Assembly: GCF_027257845.1 (NCBI RefSeq)
Contig: NZ_JAPVOT010000002.1
Span: 186,001 to 250,000, forward strand
Direction of reading: 5' to 3'
Length of the DNA: 64,000 bases
Source: Alteromonas sp. BMJM2
Lineage (GTDB): Bacteria > Pseudomonadota > Gammaproteobacteria > Enterobacterales > Alteromonadaceae
Shown here: positions 45,798 to 55,558 of the stretch, in pieces
How positions within the stretch are numbered: the first letter of the stretch is position 1
Layout: each line of letters starts with the position of its first letter
Program-made: the position numbers and the translations under genes
The notes under the pieces: generated by a model
Database searches by the model: none
Told to the model about the DNA's origin: nothing
The model's input: the letters and a program-made list of their open reading frames with translations, nothing else

Positions 45798-46841
45798 CTA
45801 ACCATTAGCTTTAGTGCGTAATTTTCGAAAAAAAATACGGCTAAGTGGAGCAGAAAACAAATACGGAATATGCAATTTCTTCGCTATTTCTAGAACTACT
45901 AATGGAAGACCTATTCCAGCTAAACAGCCCAATATTATATGTATTGTTGTGTCATCAATATCGAATACTTTATTCAAAACGACTCTTACCCCACTCCCAG
46001 CAAGAATATGCATTAAGTATATGGCCATCGAAGAAACGCCGATATAAGTAATAAATCTATTGGGCTTTTTTGCAAGGTTAATAGAAAGCGAAGCTATAAA
46101 CATAATTGATATAAAGGCAAGCACAAGCGTAAATGTGCCTTTCTCACTAAACACTTTTCCAAGATGTACGTGAAATATGTACTGTGAAGTAACAAATACT
46201 AAGCTAATAAAGATAAAAAATTTTAACGTACCTAGCAGACCAATAATATTTATTTGGGAGAAAGTAATTCCAAATGCAAAAAACACAAGATTCCCTGCAA
46301 TGAAAAAGAAAACAAAAACGTCAGGGAGAAGCCAAGTATTTAAATAGATGAATACCGAAGCGAAAAGTAAGAGAAGGCTGAAATTGATAGAAAAAATTCT
46401 AAAAAACAGACCACTAACAACAAAAACAAAAAACAAAGCATATAAAAACCAGAATTGAGCGTAGGGCTGCCAGAATGAAAATACTTCACTAAAGTTTGCA
46501 CTTCCATTAGTAACACTTGCTAGTAAAACGCCAATCGAGCCCTGGATTATAGTCCAAAGCATATAGGGGTATGCGATAGTATCAACCTTATTCAAACAAA
46601 GCTTAAAAAAGCCTCGCTTCGCAAAAGAATGATAGAAAAAGAGACCCGATAGAAAGAAGAACAGTGGCATATGAAAGCTATAGATAATACTGTCTATTAA
46701 AACGTGATATTTATTTGCTATCCCAATTCCGGACTCATGAAGCCCCCTTGCGACGTGGCCATAAACTACCAGTACTATGCCGATTGCTTTTGCGTAATCA
46801 GTCCATTCTTCCCTGCTATTAGACTTTCTCTCAAGTTCCAT
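45798..46841 (-). CDS. Acyltransferase 3 family membrane protein
   Basis: 347 aa, about ten membrane helices. The N-terminal 'IGIVLVVYGHVARGLHE' carries the catalytic histidine of the acyltransferase-3 family. 'MPLFFFLSGLFFYHSFAKRG' and the repeated hydrophobic helices fit. Such proteins put acetyl or similar groups on cell-surface sugars. It is on the minus strand at the left edge of the polysaccharide locus, with a divergent promoter region towards the operon. Very AT-rich with rare codons, suggesting that it was acquired. Confidence 0.87.
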   Translation of the reverse strand: MELERKSNSREEWTDYAKAIGIVLVVYGHVARGLHESGIGIANKYHVLIDSIIYSFHMPLFFFLSGLFFYHSFAKRGFFKLCLNKVDTIAYPYMLWTIIQGSIGVLLASVTNGSANFSEVFSFWQPYAQFWFLYALFFVFVVSGLFFRIFSINFSLLLLFASVFIYLNTWLLPDVFVFFFIAGNLVFFAFGITFSQINIIGLLGTLKFFIFISLVFVTSQYIFHVHLGKVFSEKGTFTLVLAFISIMFIASLSINLAKKPNRFITYIGVSSMAIYLMHILAGSGVRVVLNKVFDIDDTTIHIILGCLAGIGLPLVVLEIAKKLHIPYLFSAPLSRIFFRKLRTKANG

Positions 46842-47240
46842 ATTTAACCTTTAAGGTATTTACGTAGACAGATGTAAAAATAAATCACCTGTGTTCAACC
46901 ACTTTTTTACTACTGAGTCTGGCAATTTCTAATGAAGATTAGCTTAAAATTAAACGTAATGAATCAAAACTGTCTGGCAGTGCAGTAACCATATACTTAA
47001 CAAGTTCGGAAATATTGTCAATTAAAGTGTCAGAGTTTTTTACAGCAAGCATTTTGCATTGATTGTTAAACAAACACCGCATTTCTTAAGCACATGAATA
47101 AGCATAAAAATTGCAAAGTGGCGTGAGGTTTGCTTTTATTTGAGCCTAATAAAATGCTAATCTTCACATTATGTAATGTGCGAACAGAGCCTTAGGTTCT
47201 AAGCTAAGCAAAATAAACTTTAAGTAGGAAAGGCTTTTGT
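46842..47240. other. Divergent promoter region of the polysaccharide locus
   Basis: 399 bases with no gene. AT-rich. It contains the palindrome at 47165-47180 and should hold promoters for the acyltransferase (minus) and the long plus-strand operon. Confidence 0.6.
47165..47180. promoter_or_regulatory. 16-bp palindrome upstream of the polysaccharide operon
   Basis: CACATTATGTAATGTG has perfect 7-bp inverted arms around TG, 61 bases before the first start codon. A dimeric regulator site is likely. The regulator is not identified. Confidence 0.5.
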
Positions 47241-48170
47241 ATGAGTATGGCGATGTTTTGCCATCCATTACACGGTGTTGTATGTCGTCCATGGAGTAAC
47301 TCTACACCGTTAAGGTATGAGTTGGAATTAACAGAAAGCAATAATTTTGTGCCTCAGGGCCCAGTTATATGGGAAGGCCGACAAGACGAAAAGCGTTTTA
47401 ATACTAATCTTAAACTACACAAAAATAATAATGAATATTCCTTAGCGATAAACTGCCAAGGTAGCGGTGTGTTTAAGTTAAACAATAACAAGTTCGAAAT
47501 AAGCTGGCGCTCAGAAGGTACTCAGGCAAGTCATTACTTTCAATCTATGGGGTTAGCACTTTGGTTAGAGTTACAAGGTGTAATTTGCTTACACGGTAAT
47601 GCGTTAACTAAAAACAACCGAACAATTGTTTTATTAGCACCCAGTGGCACAGGTAAGTCGACGTTATCTTCCTGGCTTATGCAGCAAGGCTACCAATTAA
47701 TGTCTGACGATATGGTGGCACTGCACAAAACCGAAAAAGGCAACGGTTACCGGCTTTTCCCAAGTTGGCCTGTAATGCGCTTATGGCCAGACAGTATTAA
47801 TACAACGTTGAATAGCAATGAACAGCATGAAAAAGTTCATGCTAACTTTGATAAAAAAGTAATATCGGTACAACCTAATAACGAAAACTTTAAATCAAAA
47901 TTGTTGACCGACATAATAATTCTTAACAGACAAGATACACCAAAAACTAAGAATAAAAACAATATAGATGTACGCTCTTTAAATGGTAGCGCGGCGGTAA
48001 TGGCGCTGTTAAAAAATACTATTTTAGGAGAGGTATACCGCCCTCTGAATATTGAAGCAGAGAGGCTGACTGGCCTTGCTCAGGTTGCTCAAAAAGTGCA
48101 AATAAGTGAATTAACTTATCCATCGGGGATACAGGGATTGCAAGCTATAGCAGGTTGGCTTGATAAGTAG
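47241..48170 (+). CDS. HprK-like serine kinase domain protein, polysaccharide locus
   Basis: 309 aa. A Walker A motif APSGTGKST (133-141) followed by 'WLMQQGYQLMSDDMVAL' is the pattern of HPr kinase-related proteins (PEP-carboxykinase-like fold). 'GVICLHGNALTKNNRTIVLL' just before it fits too. No HPr kinase C-terminal signature is obvious, so it is a relative, not the carbon-regulation enzyme. Relatives are often found at the head of exopolysaccharide loci, where their role is unclear. First gene of the operon. Confidence 0.82.
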   Translation: MSMAMFCHPLHGVVCRPWSNSTPLRYELELTESNNFVPQGPVIWEGRQDEKRFNTNLKLHKNNNEYSLAINCQGSGVFKLNNNKFEISWRSEGTQASHYFQSMGLALWLELQGVICLHGNALTKNNRTIVLLAPSGTGKSTLSSWLMQQGYQLMSDDMVALHKTEKGNGYRLFPSWPVMRLWPDSINTTLNSNEQHEKVHANFDKKVISVQPNNENFKSKLLTDIIILNRQDTPKTKNKNNIDVRSLNGSAAVMALLKNTILGEVYRPLNIEAERLTGLAQVAQKVQISELTYPSGIQGLQAIAGWLDK

Positions 48171-48221
48171 GTTTTAAAAAACGTTGGGTAAAATACTCGA
48201 ACGAGTAACGGAATATGAGCA

Positions 48222-49625
48222 ATGACTAACCATACCGGATTTGTTAAGAACAACGTAAACACGTTTGCCGCGGTTTATCGTTTAGCAGATCTGTTAATAA
48301 TACATACTTCTCTTATGTTGGCGTTAATACTGCGCGGCATAGAGTTCGACGAGCACTATTTGCTTTTAAGCCTTGGTGCTAACGTTACCTTTGCCATTGC
48401 TGCCGAATCTAACTCGCTTTACCGCAGTTGGCGTTCTGGCTTTATAAAGCAACTCATATTTTATGCCATCCTCTCTTGGGCCGTTGCTGTAGCGGCAATG
48501 TTGTTGCTAATGTTTTTCTCTAAAACGGCGCAAGATTTCTCTCGTATCTCAATAGGTTTGTGGATTGTATTTGGTGCAGTAGCGCTGGTTGGGTGGCGTT
48601 TACTTTTCGGTGTTTTCCTTACCTTTGTGCGTAAAAAGGGCCATAACACTCGGCGAGTCGCTATTATTGGTATGTCTGAATCTGGCGTGCGTTTGGCGCA
48701 TGAAATTAACTATTTAAAAGAAACGGGCTACCGAGTGGATGCCTTTTACGACGACAGAGGCGTAGACAGGTTAAGCTCTCCGTTTATGGATAAGCTAGAA
48801 GGAAGTGTAGAGCAAGGTATATTGGCTGCTAAAGAAGACCAGTACGACACCATTTTTATAGCTTTGCCAATGAAGGCCGAAGCCCGTATTAAAGATATTC
48901 TCTATCGTTTGGGCGACACCACTGCCGATGTACAGTTAATTCCAAATTTCTTTATGTTTTCAATGATGCAAACCACTATGTCGCATGTGGGTAATATTCA
49001 AACGCTTAGTGTATACAATAACCCTATGTCGGGCGGGGCGGCAGCCCTTAAGCGTTTTGAAGATATTGTATTAAGCAGCATCATTTTATTAATTATAGCT
49101 ATACCTATGCTGGCTATAGCTATTGGTATTAAGCTTACCTCGAAAGGCCCTGTTATTTTTAAGCAAGACCGCTACGGGCTTAATGGAAAGCGAATAAAAA
49201 TGTGGAAGTTTCGCTCTATGACGGTAACAGAAAATACCGACGTTGTTACGCAAGCGACCAAAAATGATGCACGCATTACCCAACTTGGTGCATTCCTTCG
49301 AAGAACATCACTAGACGAGCTCCCACAGTTTATTAATGTGCTAAAGGGAGACATGTCAGTAATTGGGCCTCGCCCTCATGCGGTAGCGCACAACGAAGAA
49401 TATCGAAAAATGGTAGATTTCTACATGCTACGCCACAAAGTAAAGCCGGGTATTACTGGCTGGGCTCAAGTGAACGGCTGGCGCGGTGAAACAGAAACCC
49501 TCGAAAAAATGAAAATGCGCATAGAGTACGACCTAGACTATATTCGAAACTGGTCTTTATGGATGGATTTTAAAATTCTTTTGTTAACACTGCTGAAAGG
49601 CTTTGTGCACAAGAACGCTTATTAA
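48222..49625 (+). CDS. Undecaprenyl-phosphate sugar phosphotransferase, WcaJ family
   Basis: 467 aa. It begins repeat-unit synthesis by moving a sugar-1-phosphate (often glucose) to undecaprenyl phosphate in the inner membrane. The N-terminal half has four membrane helices and a CoA-binding-like domain ('RRVAIIGMSESGVRLAHEI'). The last third is the catalytic bacterial sugar transferase domain: a fifth helix, then 'FKQDRYGLNGKRIKMWKFRS', 'FLRRTSLDELPQFINVLKGD' and 'HKVKPGITGWAQVNGWRG'. The full-length layout matches the polyprenyl glucosyl phosphotransferase family. Confidence 0.94.
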   Translation: MTNHTGFVKNNVNTFAAVYRLADLLIIHTSLMLALILRGIEFDEHYLLLSLGANVTFAIAAESNSLYRSWRSGFIKQLIFYAILSWAVAVAAMLLLMFFSKTAQDFSRISIGLWIVFGAVALVGWRLLFGVFLTFVRKKGHNTRRVAIIGMSESGVRLAHEINYLKETGYRVDAFYDDRGVDRLSSPFMDKLEGSVEQGILAAKEDQYDTIFIALPMKAEARIKDILYRLGDTTADVQLIPNFFMFSMMQTTMSHVGNIQTLSVYNNPMSGGAAALKRFEDIVLSSIILLIIAIPMLAIAIGIKLTSKGPVIFKQDRYGLNGKRIKMWKFRSMTVTENTDVVTQATKNDARITQLGAFLRRTSLDELPQFINVLKGDMSVIGPRPHAVAHNEEYRKMVDFYMLRHKVKPGITGWAQVNGWRGETETLEKMKMRIEYDLDYIRNWSLWMDFKILLLTLLKGFVHKNAY

Positions 49626-49636
49626 AAAGAGTAAAA

Positions 49637-50809
49637 GTGTTGAGTAGTAACTTACAAAAACAATATGTAGCGTGCTGTTTTGCTATTGCGCTGGCGCCAG
49701 TGCTTGCGCAAGCACAAGATGAACAGCTAGAAGCAAATGGTATGTTGGCAGGCCTGAATGTAGCCTACAAAAACGACAGTAACGTACAGCGTAACGGGCT
49801 AGGCCAGTCTGACAACATTTTTTCATTAAGCCCAGAAATTGCCTATGCCAATTATTTCGGAAAGCACGCTTTAAGCGTTGGTTACAAAGGCGATTACTCT
49901 CGCTTTTCAAAGCAAAGTAATTTGAACTTTGAAAACCACAACTTATTAGCCGGTGTAGAGTTTGATCACTCTCTTCGTTTTACCTCAAAAGTATCGGCTA
50001 GTTTTCAAAAAGGCGTAGAAGACCCCAGCCAAGTAAACAGCCTTATAAATAACTTCGATGAATTCACTGAATATGAGAAAACCGCTATTAACGGCGAGGT
50101 AGCCTATGGCAGGCAAGAAAGCATCGGGCAGGTTGTAATTGGCGTAGATGTAGCTAGCGCAGATTTTGATAACAACCAACAAGAATTTAGAAATGTAGAC
50201 AGTGTTGGAGCCTACTCCCAATTCTATTATCGAGTGGCACCCAATACTCGCGCAGTATTCGAAGTTTCTTACTACGACTACAAATACGACGAAGTTGAAA
50301 GCTTTCAAAATTTATCGAGCGAACAAATAAGCGTACTCGCGGGCGTTGAATGGCGCTACAGCGAGCAGCTATCTTCGAGTTTTCGTGCGGGCTACCAAAC
50401 AAAGCAATTTGAAGATGAAAGCTTGAACGACGTGAATGGCCTGTCGTTTGCTTTAGATGTAGACTGGCAACTGTCTGAGCTTGCCCGTATTAGTGCTACG
50501 GGGAGCAGAAGTGCAAATGAATCGACTATTGCGGGCTTGCCGGAGCGGGTTTCTACATCATTTAGCATTGACGCCCAGCACGAACTATCTCAAAAGCTAA
50601 CGGCTTACAGCAGCATTGGACATACATTAGATGATTTTGGTGTGCGTAGTGATACTAATAATAACGCCACTTTAGGTTTAACCTACCGCCTTAAAAGCTG
50701 GGTAAATGTTACTTTAGAATATGAATATCAAAAGCGCGATTCAGATTTTGAAAACTTTAGTTATAACGCAAACGTCGTTATGTTGTCTTTCGAAATGGCA
50801 ATAGATTAA
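49637..50809 (+). CDS. Outer-membrane beta-barrel protein of the polysaccharide locus
   Basis: 390 aa with a signal peptide ending 'ALAPVLAQAQD'. The rest alternates hydrophobic and polar residues in many short strands with repeated aromatic ends ('GVEFDHSLRFTSKVSASFQK', 'VAPNTRAVFEVSYYDYKYD'), the layout of a large barrel of the outer-membrane beta-barrel family found in exopolysaccharide loci. It is likely to be the export pore or a partner of the Wza-like protein. It begins 11 bases after the sugar transferase and ends 11 bases before the Wza-like gene. GTG 49637 or TTG 49640 may be the start. Confidence 0.8.
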   Translation: MLSSNLQKQYVACCFAIALAPVLAQAQDEQLEANGMLAGLNVAYKNDSNVQRNGLGQSDNIFSLSPEIAYANYFGKHALSVGYKGDYSRFSKQSNLNFENHNLLAGVEFDHSLRFTSKVSASFQKGVEDPSQVNSLINNFDEFTEYEKTAINGEVAYGRQESIGQVVIGVDVASADFDNNQQEFRNVDSVGAYSQFYYRVAPNTRAVFEVSYYDYKYDEVESFQNLSSEQISVLAGVEWRYSEQLSSSFRAGYQTKQFEDESLNDVNGLSFALDVDWQLSELARISATGSRSANESTIAGLPERVSTSFSIDAQHELSQKLTAYSSIGHTLDDFGVRSDTNNNATLGLTYRLKSWVNVTLEYEYQKRDSDFENFSYNANVVMLSFEMAID

Positions 50810-50820
50810 GAGAAATAACC

Positions 50821-51360
50821 ATGAAGTATAAGTGTATAACCAAATGTATTGTTTTAATCGGTTTTTTGTTTTCAATGCATACAAATGCACAAGAAGTTGA
50901 AACGAATTACGAGATAAGTACCGACGATACCGTGCAAATAACGGTGTTTAACGAGCCAGACTTAAGCTTAGACAAAGTGAGAATTGGTACAAATGGCACA
51001 GTATCTATGCCGCTGTTAGGGCAAGTGGAAGTATCGGGCCTTACCGTGCAAGAAATAGAAGCAAAATTGACTATGCTGTTTTTAGACGGGTATTTGAAAA
51101 AACCAAAAGTAAGTGTAAGCGTTTTGGAATATCGCCCTTTTTATATAAACGGTGAAGTGGAAAACCCAGGTAGCTACCCTTACCGCCGAGGGTTAACTGT
51201 TGAAAAAGCCATTACGCTAGCAGGCGGGTTTACAAACCGGGCCGATAGAAAGCAAATTGAACTAGTGCCTGAAAAAAACAAAGAGACTAGAGGTATAGTT
51301 GGGCTTAAAGCCAGTATTCAACCTGGCGATGTAATAACAGTAAACGAGAGTTTCTTTTAG
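50821..51360 (+). CDS. Polysaccharide export protein, Wza family, short form
   Basis: 179 aa with a signal peptide (cut after 'HTNA'). There is no lipobox cysteine, unlike classical Wza. Poly_export domain: 'ISTDDTVQITVFNEPDLS' and 'GTVSMPLLGQVEVSGLTVQEIEAKL'; then one SLBB domain 'FYINGEVENPGSYPYRRGLT'. Classical Wza has more SLBB repeats and a C-terminal helix forming the outer-membrane pore. This short form probably relies on the barrel protein encoded just upstream for crossing the outer membrane. It ends one base before the co-polymerase gene. Confidence 0.93.
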   Translation: MKYKCITKCIVLIGFLFSMHTNAQEVETNYEISTDDTVQITVFNEPDLSLDKVRIGTNGTVSMPLLGQVEVSGLTVQEIEAKLTMLFLDGYLKKPKVSVSVLEYRPFYINGEVENPGSYPYRRGLTVEKAITLAGGFTNRADRKQIELVPEKNKETRGIVGLKASIQPGDVITVNESFF

Positions 51361-51361
51361 G

Positions 51362-53578
51362 ATGAGCAGTATGAAGCAAACAGAGGACGTTGGTTTCGAT
51401 TTTGAAAACAACAAAAACGAAGCACAACAAGCAGTAGATATTGGGCTTTATATAAAAATACTGCTTCGAAACAAGTGGCTTATTCTCTTAGCAATAATAT
51501 TGTGTTTATCTGCAGGCTTTTATGTGGCGAAAAAAACAGAGCCAGTATATAGCGCCTCAGCCAAGGTGTTGGCAGACCCTTATCAACCTAATGCAGACAG
51601 AGAAGAGCAATATATCGCCTCTGCCATGGTGTTTTTGTTTTTCGAAACTCAATATGAAATTATTCGTTCGCGCGCTATTGCAGAAAGCGTGGTGGATAAG
51701 TTAGACCTAGTAACGCTAACCAAAGAAAAGCGAGCTGCAGCACAGCCTTCGCTTGGTTTAGTAAAGCAGGCTAAGGACTACATAAAAGACATAATAGGCA
51801 TTGAAGCAGAGAAAGAGCAGGCGCTAACCGATGGCGAGTTGCGACAAATTTTGGCGGAAAACATAGCCTCTAATGTAAAAGTGTCTGGCGGTACTCGAAA
51901 CCAAATAATTACCATAAGCTATGAAGCAGAAGACCCAAAGCTAGCTGCCAACATTATTAACGCACTGGCCAACGCCTACATAGAGTTTGGCCTTACTACG
52001 CGGTTAAACGAAGTTAGAAACCGCCAAGGCTGGCTAACTACTCAATACGAACAGTTAGAAAAGAACTTAGAAGAATCGGAACAAAAGCTTCAAGCGTATC
52101 GAGAAAACCAAGGGTTAATGGGCAGCTTCGAGCAGCGCGCTATGGCAAATAACTCATTGCAAAGCTTAAATACCAGCTTAATAGTGGCGCAAACCGAACT
52201 AAGTAAGCGTAGCGAAGGCGTAGCACTGGCAAGAGATGTTAAAAATGGCGCTAAAGATTATTCATCGCTAGCGCAAATAATGGAAAACTTTGCTATTGGC
52301 GCGTTAGCGAAAGAAGCATCGAATGCGCAAAGTAAGGTAGACGAGTTATTCGAACGATACGGTGAAAAACACCCAAAAATGATAGCTGCTAGAGCCGATT
52401 TGCGCAGTGTTAAACGTAATTTAGAGCAAGAAGTTACCAAAGTTATTGACCAAATTGAAAACGAATACAAATTGGCACAAATGCAGGTAACTAATATCAA
52501 ATCGCTTATTCAGCAAACTAAATCTGAAGTGCAAAATATTCAAGATGAGAGTGCTACCCTAATTAGCTTAGAGCGAGAAGTAGAAAACAACCGTAGAATT
52601 TATGAATCTTTCCAATCTCGTTTATTAGAAGCCAATGTTAGAGGCGAAATTAATGCATCAAACATTCATATTATCGATAATGCGACTATTCCTAAACAAC
52701 CCATAAGCCCGAATGTGAATAAAATTCTTATTCTTTCTGGCATGGTGGGTGTTGTGCTTGGTTTGGCGCTTACATTATTACGCGAGCTCTCTCACAACAC
52801 ATTTAGAACGCCAGATGCAGTAGAAGAAAAGCTATCTATACCCGTGTTAGGTATTACCCCATTTGTAAAAGATAAGAGTAAAAGCGCACCTGAGAAACAA
52901 TACAAAGATGACTCTCGGTCTACCTTTGCTGAAAGTATTAATACTATACGCACAGGTTTGATTTTCTCAAATATAGATAAGCCACCTAAAACAGTACTAA
53001 TTACTTCAGCAACGGGTTCTGAGGGTAAGTCTACACTTGCGTTAAACCTTGCCTATGCTTACAGCCAGCTTGGTAAAACGCTACTTGTTGAAGTGGACTT
53101 ACGAAAACCAAGTATGAATAAGAACTTAGGCAGAGAGCAATCTCAAGGTTTAACCGACGTAATTGCTGGCGCAGTTTCTTCGTTTTCAGACGTAGTGGTA
53201 ACCGATAACGACGGCAAGCTAACCATATTGCCGTGTGGCACTATTCCGCAAAACCCAATGGAATTATTACAATCGGAAAAATTTGAGCAGTTACTGACGG
53301 GCTTAAAAACAAAATACAACTATATAGTTTTAGATGGGCCGCCAACATTACCAGTGAGCGATTCTTGCGTAATTGGCAGCAAAGTAGACGGTGTAATAGT
53401 TGCCGTGCGCGCTGAAAAAACCAAAATAAAAGTAGCTAAAGAAGCGGTAACTCGCCTTCAAAAGCTTAGTTCAAATGTAATTGGCGCTGTGCTAACAGTA
53501 GCTGAGCCTTCTAAGATGAGTTACTACGGCGACCATTATTACGCAGGTGAGTATTACGGAGTAGAGCGTTCTAAATAG
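51362..53578 (+). CDS. Polysaccharide co-polymerase / tyrosine autokinase, Wzc family
   Basis: 738 aa. N-terminal Wzz domain with a first membrane helix (about 36-53), a long periplasmic coiled coil (about 215-440), a second membrane helix (about 450-470), and a cytoplasmic BY-kinase domain. Walker A is SATGSEGKST (549-558) with Lys556, and Walker A' ends at Asp579. The C-terminal tail has seven tyrosines in a cluster (721-732), the usual autophosphorylation site. Such proteins control chain length and export together with Wza. Complete and without truncation. Confidence 0.95.
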   Translation: MSSMKQTEDVGFDFENNKNEAQQAVDIGLYIKILLRNKWLILLAIILCLSAGFYVAKKTEPVYSASAKVLADPYQPNADREEQYIASAMVFLFFETQYEIIRSRAIAESVVDKLDLVTLTKEKRAAAQPSLGLVKQAKDYIKDIIGIEAEKEQALTDGELRQILAENIASNVKVSGGTRNQIITISYEAEDPKLAANIINALANAYIEFGLTTRLNEVRNRQGWLTTQYEQLEKNLEESEQKLQAYRENQGLMGSFEQRAMANNSLQSLNTSLIVAQTELSKRSEGVALARDVKNGAKDYSSLAQIMENFAIGALAKEASNAQSKVDELFERYGEKHPKMIAARADLRSVKRNLEQEVTKVIDQIENEYKLAQMQVTNIKSLIQQTKSEVQNIQDESATLISLEREVENNRRIYESFQSRLLEANVRGEINASNIHIIDNATIPKQPISPNVNKILILSGMVGVVLGLALTLLRELSHNTFRTPDAVEEKLSIPVLGITPFVKDKSKSAPEKQYKDDSRSTFAESINTIRTGLIFSNIDKPPKTVLITSATGSEGKSTLALNLAYAYSQLGKTLLVEVDLRKPSMNKNLGREQSQGLTDVIAGAVSSFSDVVVTDNDGKLTILPCGTIPQNPMELLQSEKFEQLLTGLKTKYNYIVLDGPPTLPVSDSCVIGSKVDGVIVAVRAEKTKIKVAKEAVTRLQKLSSNVIGAVLTVAEPSKMSYYGDHYYAGEYYGVERSK

Positions 53579-53653
53579 AGCGCTTAACTCTGCAACTAAA
53601 AGTTAGAATGGCTATTTTTTATTAAAGGACTAGGCGCATTAAGCGAAGAAATA

Positions 53654-54553
53654 ATGGAAATTTCAGTAATTATACCGTCTTATAACACGCAAAATGTTAT
53701 TGCAGACACTCTCGAAAGTGTTGTAAATCAAAGCGCTAATTTCGATTTCGAAGTTATTGTAGTGGATTGCTCTGAAAACGAGCAGGTCAAAAATGTAGTT
53801 GAATCATTCCCAAACGTTTTGTTCCATCATGAAACCGAACGTTTTAACCCCGGTATTGGAAGAAATATAGGGGCAAAGTTAGCAAAAAGTGATTTGCTTA
53901 TCTTTCTAGATGCCGACGTAATTCTTGAGCGAAATGCGCTTAGTGCTGCGCTAAAGGAATATAGAAGTGGCAAAAAGATGTTTGGTGGCGCATTAGAGCT
54001 TAATAAACAAAAAAGCAAAGGTGTGGCCGGCTACGTTGAGCATTACTTTTTTAATCATGAATCGCAACCTGGAAGAAAAGAACAGGAGCGTAAAAATTTA
54101 AGCTCTGCGTTTATGTGTGCAGACAAAGCGGTATTTCTTAACGCTGGCGGCTTTAAAAATATCGCTCGTATGCAAGACACAGAGCTTACCGAGCGTTTAG
54201 TAGCTAAAGGAATAAAGCTTTATTTTTGCCCTGCTTTAGTCGCCTTGCAAACACAAGACTCACCCATCAAAAGCGTTTTTCGTAAGATATTTATTAATGG
54301 CCGTAATTTGTATTCTATACGGTACAAAGAAAACACCTCTACCACTAAAAGCCTAATGTTGTTTGTTTTACTGCCACTGATGGCCCTTGCCAAGGGCATG
54401 AGAATAGTTATGCGGCATTTGAAGTATCAAACACTTAAAAATAAAATAAAAACAGTGTTACTCGCTCCTTTGTTGTTGCTTGGTGCCTTTGTGTGGATGG
54501 TTGGATTTTACTACTCCATGATATTCGGTTTACCAATTAGTAAAACGCGATAA
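53654..54553 (+). CDS. Glycosyltransferase family 2
   Basis: 299 aa. N-terminal GT-A fold starting 'ISVIIPSYNTQNVIADTLES'; the metal-binding motif is DAD in 'LLIFLDADVILER'. Then 'GRNIGAKLAKSD' and a conserved 'ARMQDTELTERLVAKG' acceptor region with an ED-type glutamate. The C-terminal part has two membrane helices ('LMLFVLLPLMALAKG' and 'LLLLGAFVWMVGF'). It adds one sugar to the lipid-linked repeat unit at the inner membrane; donor and linkage are unknown. It starts 75 bases after the kinase gene, the largest gap in this part of the operon. Confidence 0.9.
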   Translation: MEISVIIPSYNTQNVIADTLESVVNQSANFDFEVIVVDCSENEQVKNVVESFPNVLFHHETERFNPGIGRNIGAKLAKSDLLIFLDADVILERNALSAALKEYRSGKKMFGGALELNKQKSKGVAGYVEHYFFNHESQPGRKEQERKNLSSAFMCADKAVFLNAGGFKNIARMQDTELTERLVAKGIKLYFCPALVALQTQDSPIKSVFRKIFINGRNLYSIRYKENTSTTKSLMLFVLLPLMALAKGMRIVMRHLKYQTLKNKIKTVLLAPLLLLGAFVWMVGFYYSMIFGLPISKTR

Positions 54554-54559
54554 AACAGT

Positions 54560-55558
54560 GTGGAAAAGAAAATGGAACGCTTAAGCGCACAAATAGGTGC
54601 AGTAGTAATAGGGAGAAACGAAGGTGAGCGACTTCGTGCTTGCCTTCAATCGCTTAAAGACAAACTTAATGTAGTTTACTACGTAGACTCTGGTTCTACA
54701 GACCAGTCAGTGGATATGGCGAAAGCATTAGGCGTTGAAGTAATTGAGTTAGACATGTCGGTTCCATTCACAGCGGCAAGAGCTAGGAATATTGGTGCTA
54801 ACGCTATAGTAGATGCTTACCCAAACTTAGCCTACGTACAGTTTGTTGATGGTGATTGCGAAGTGGCTTCAAACTGGCTTGAAAGTGCATTTGGTTTTAT
54901 GGAAACCAATACTGCAACAGCAGCGTGTTGCGGCAGACGCAGAGAAAGATACCCCGAAAATAGCTTTTACAACTGGTTATGCGATGTAGAGTGGAACACT
55001 CCCGTTGGTAAAGCGAAGGCGTGTGGTGGAGATGCATTAATACGGCTAAGTGCGTTTAACGAAGTGGGAGGTTACCGCAACGATTTAATTGCGGGTGAAG
55101 AGCCAGAGATGTGCGTACGGTTACGAAACGCTGGTTACAAAATTTACCGGATAGATAGCGAAATGACACTTCACGACGCCAATATTATGCACTTTTCACA
55201 GTGGTGGAAAAGAGCCGTGCGCGGTGGATTTGCTTTTGCTCAGGGCGCTAGTATTCATGGAAAAGCACCCGAAAAGCACAAAGTAAAAGAACGCAACCGA
55301 GTTATGTTTTGGGCGGGCTTGTTGCCTACGCTTATACTGCTTAGCTCCATTCTTTTCCATCCAATCTTTGCAGTGCTAACGCTGTTGTACCCTCTTTCAA
55401 TTACGAAAGTATATCTAAATAAAAAGGGCAAACTGGAAAAAGCATTTAGATACTCGCTGTTTATGATGATAGGGAAATTTGCTGAATTCAAAGGTGCGTT
55501 AAAGTTTTATTTTGAATATTTTGCCGGCAAACAATCAAAACTTATAGAGTACAAGTAA
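54560..55558 (+). CDS. Glycosyltransferase family 2
   Basis: About 330 aa. 'GAVVIGRNEGERLRACLQSL' opens a GT-A fold. The DxD-like metal site is in 'YVQFVDGDCEVASNWL', and 'GGYRNDLIAGEEPEMCVRLR' carries the catalytic-region acidic residues. A C-terminal pair of hydrophobic helices ('AGLLPTLILLSSILFHPIFA') suggests membrane association. GTG 54560 or ATG 54572 may be the start. It ends directly before the oxidoreductase gene. Similar proteins act in exopolysaccharide repeat-unit assembly; the donor is unknown. Confidence 0.9.
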   Translation: MEKKMERLSAQIGAVVIGRNEGERLRACLQSLKDKLNVVYYVDSGSTDQSVDMAKALGVEVIELDMSVPFTAARARNIGANAIVDAYPNLAYVQFVDGDCEVASNWLESAFGFMETNTATAACCGRRRERYPENSFYNWLCDVEWNTPVGKAKACGGDALIRLSAFNEVGGYRNDLIAGEEPEMCVRLRNAGYKIYRIDSEMTLHDANIMHFSQWWKRAVRGGFAFAQGASIHGKAPEKHKVKERNRVMFWAGLLPTLILLSSILFHPIFAVLTLLYPLSITKVYLNKKGKLEKAFRYSLFMMIGKFAEFKGALKFYFEYFAGKQSKLIEYK

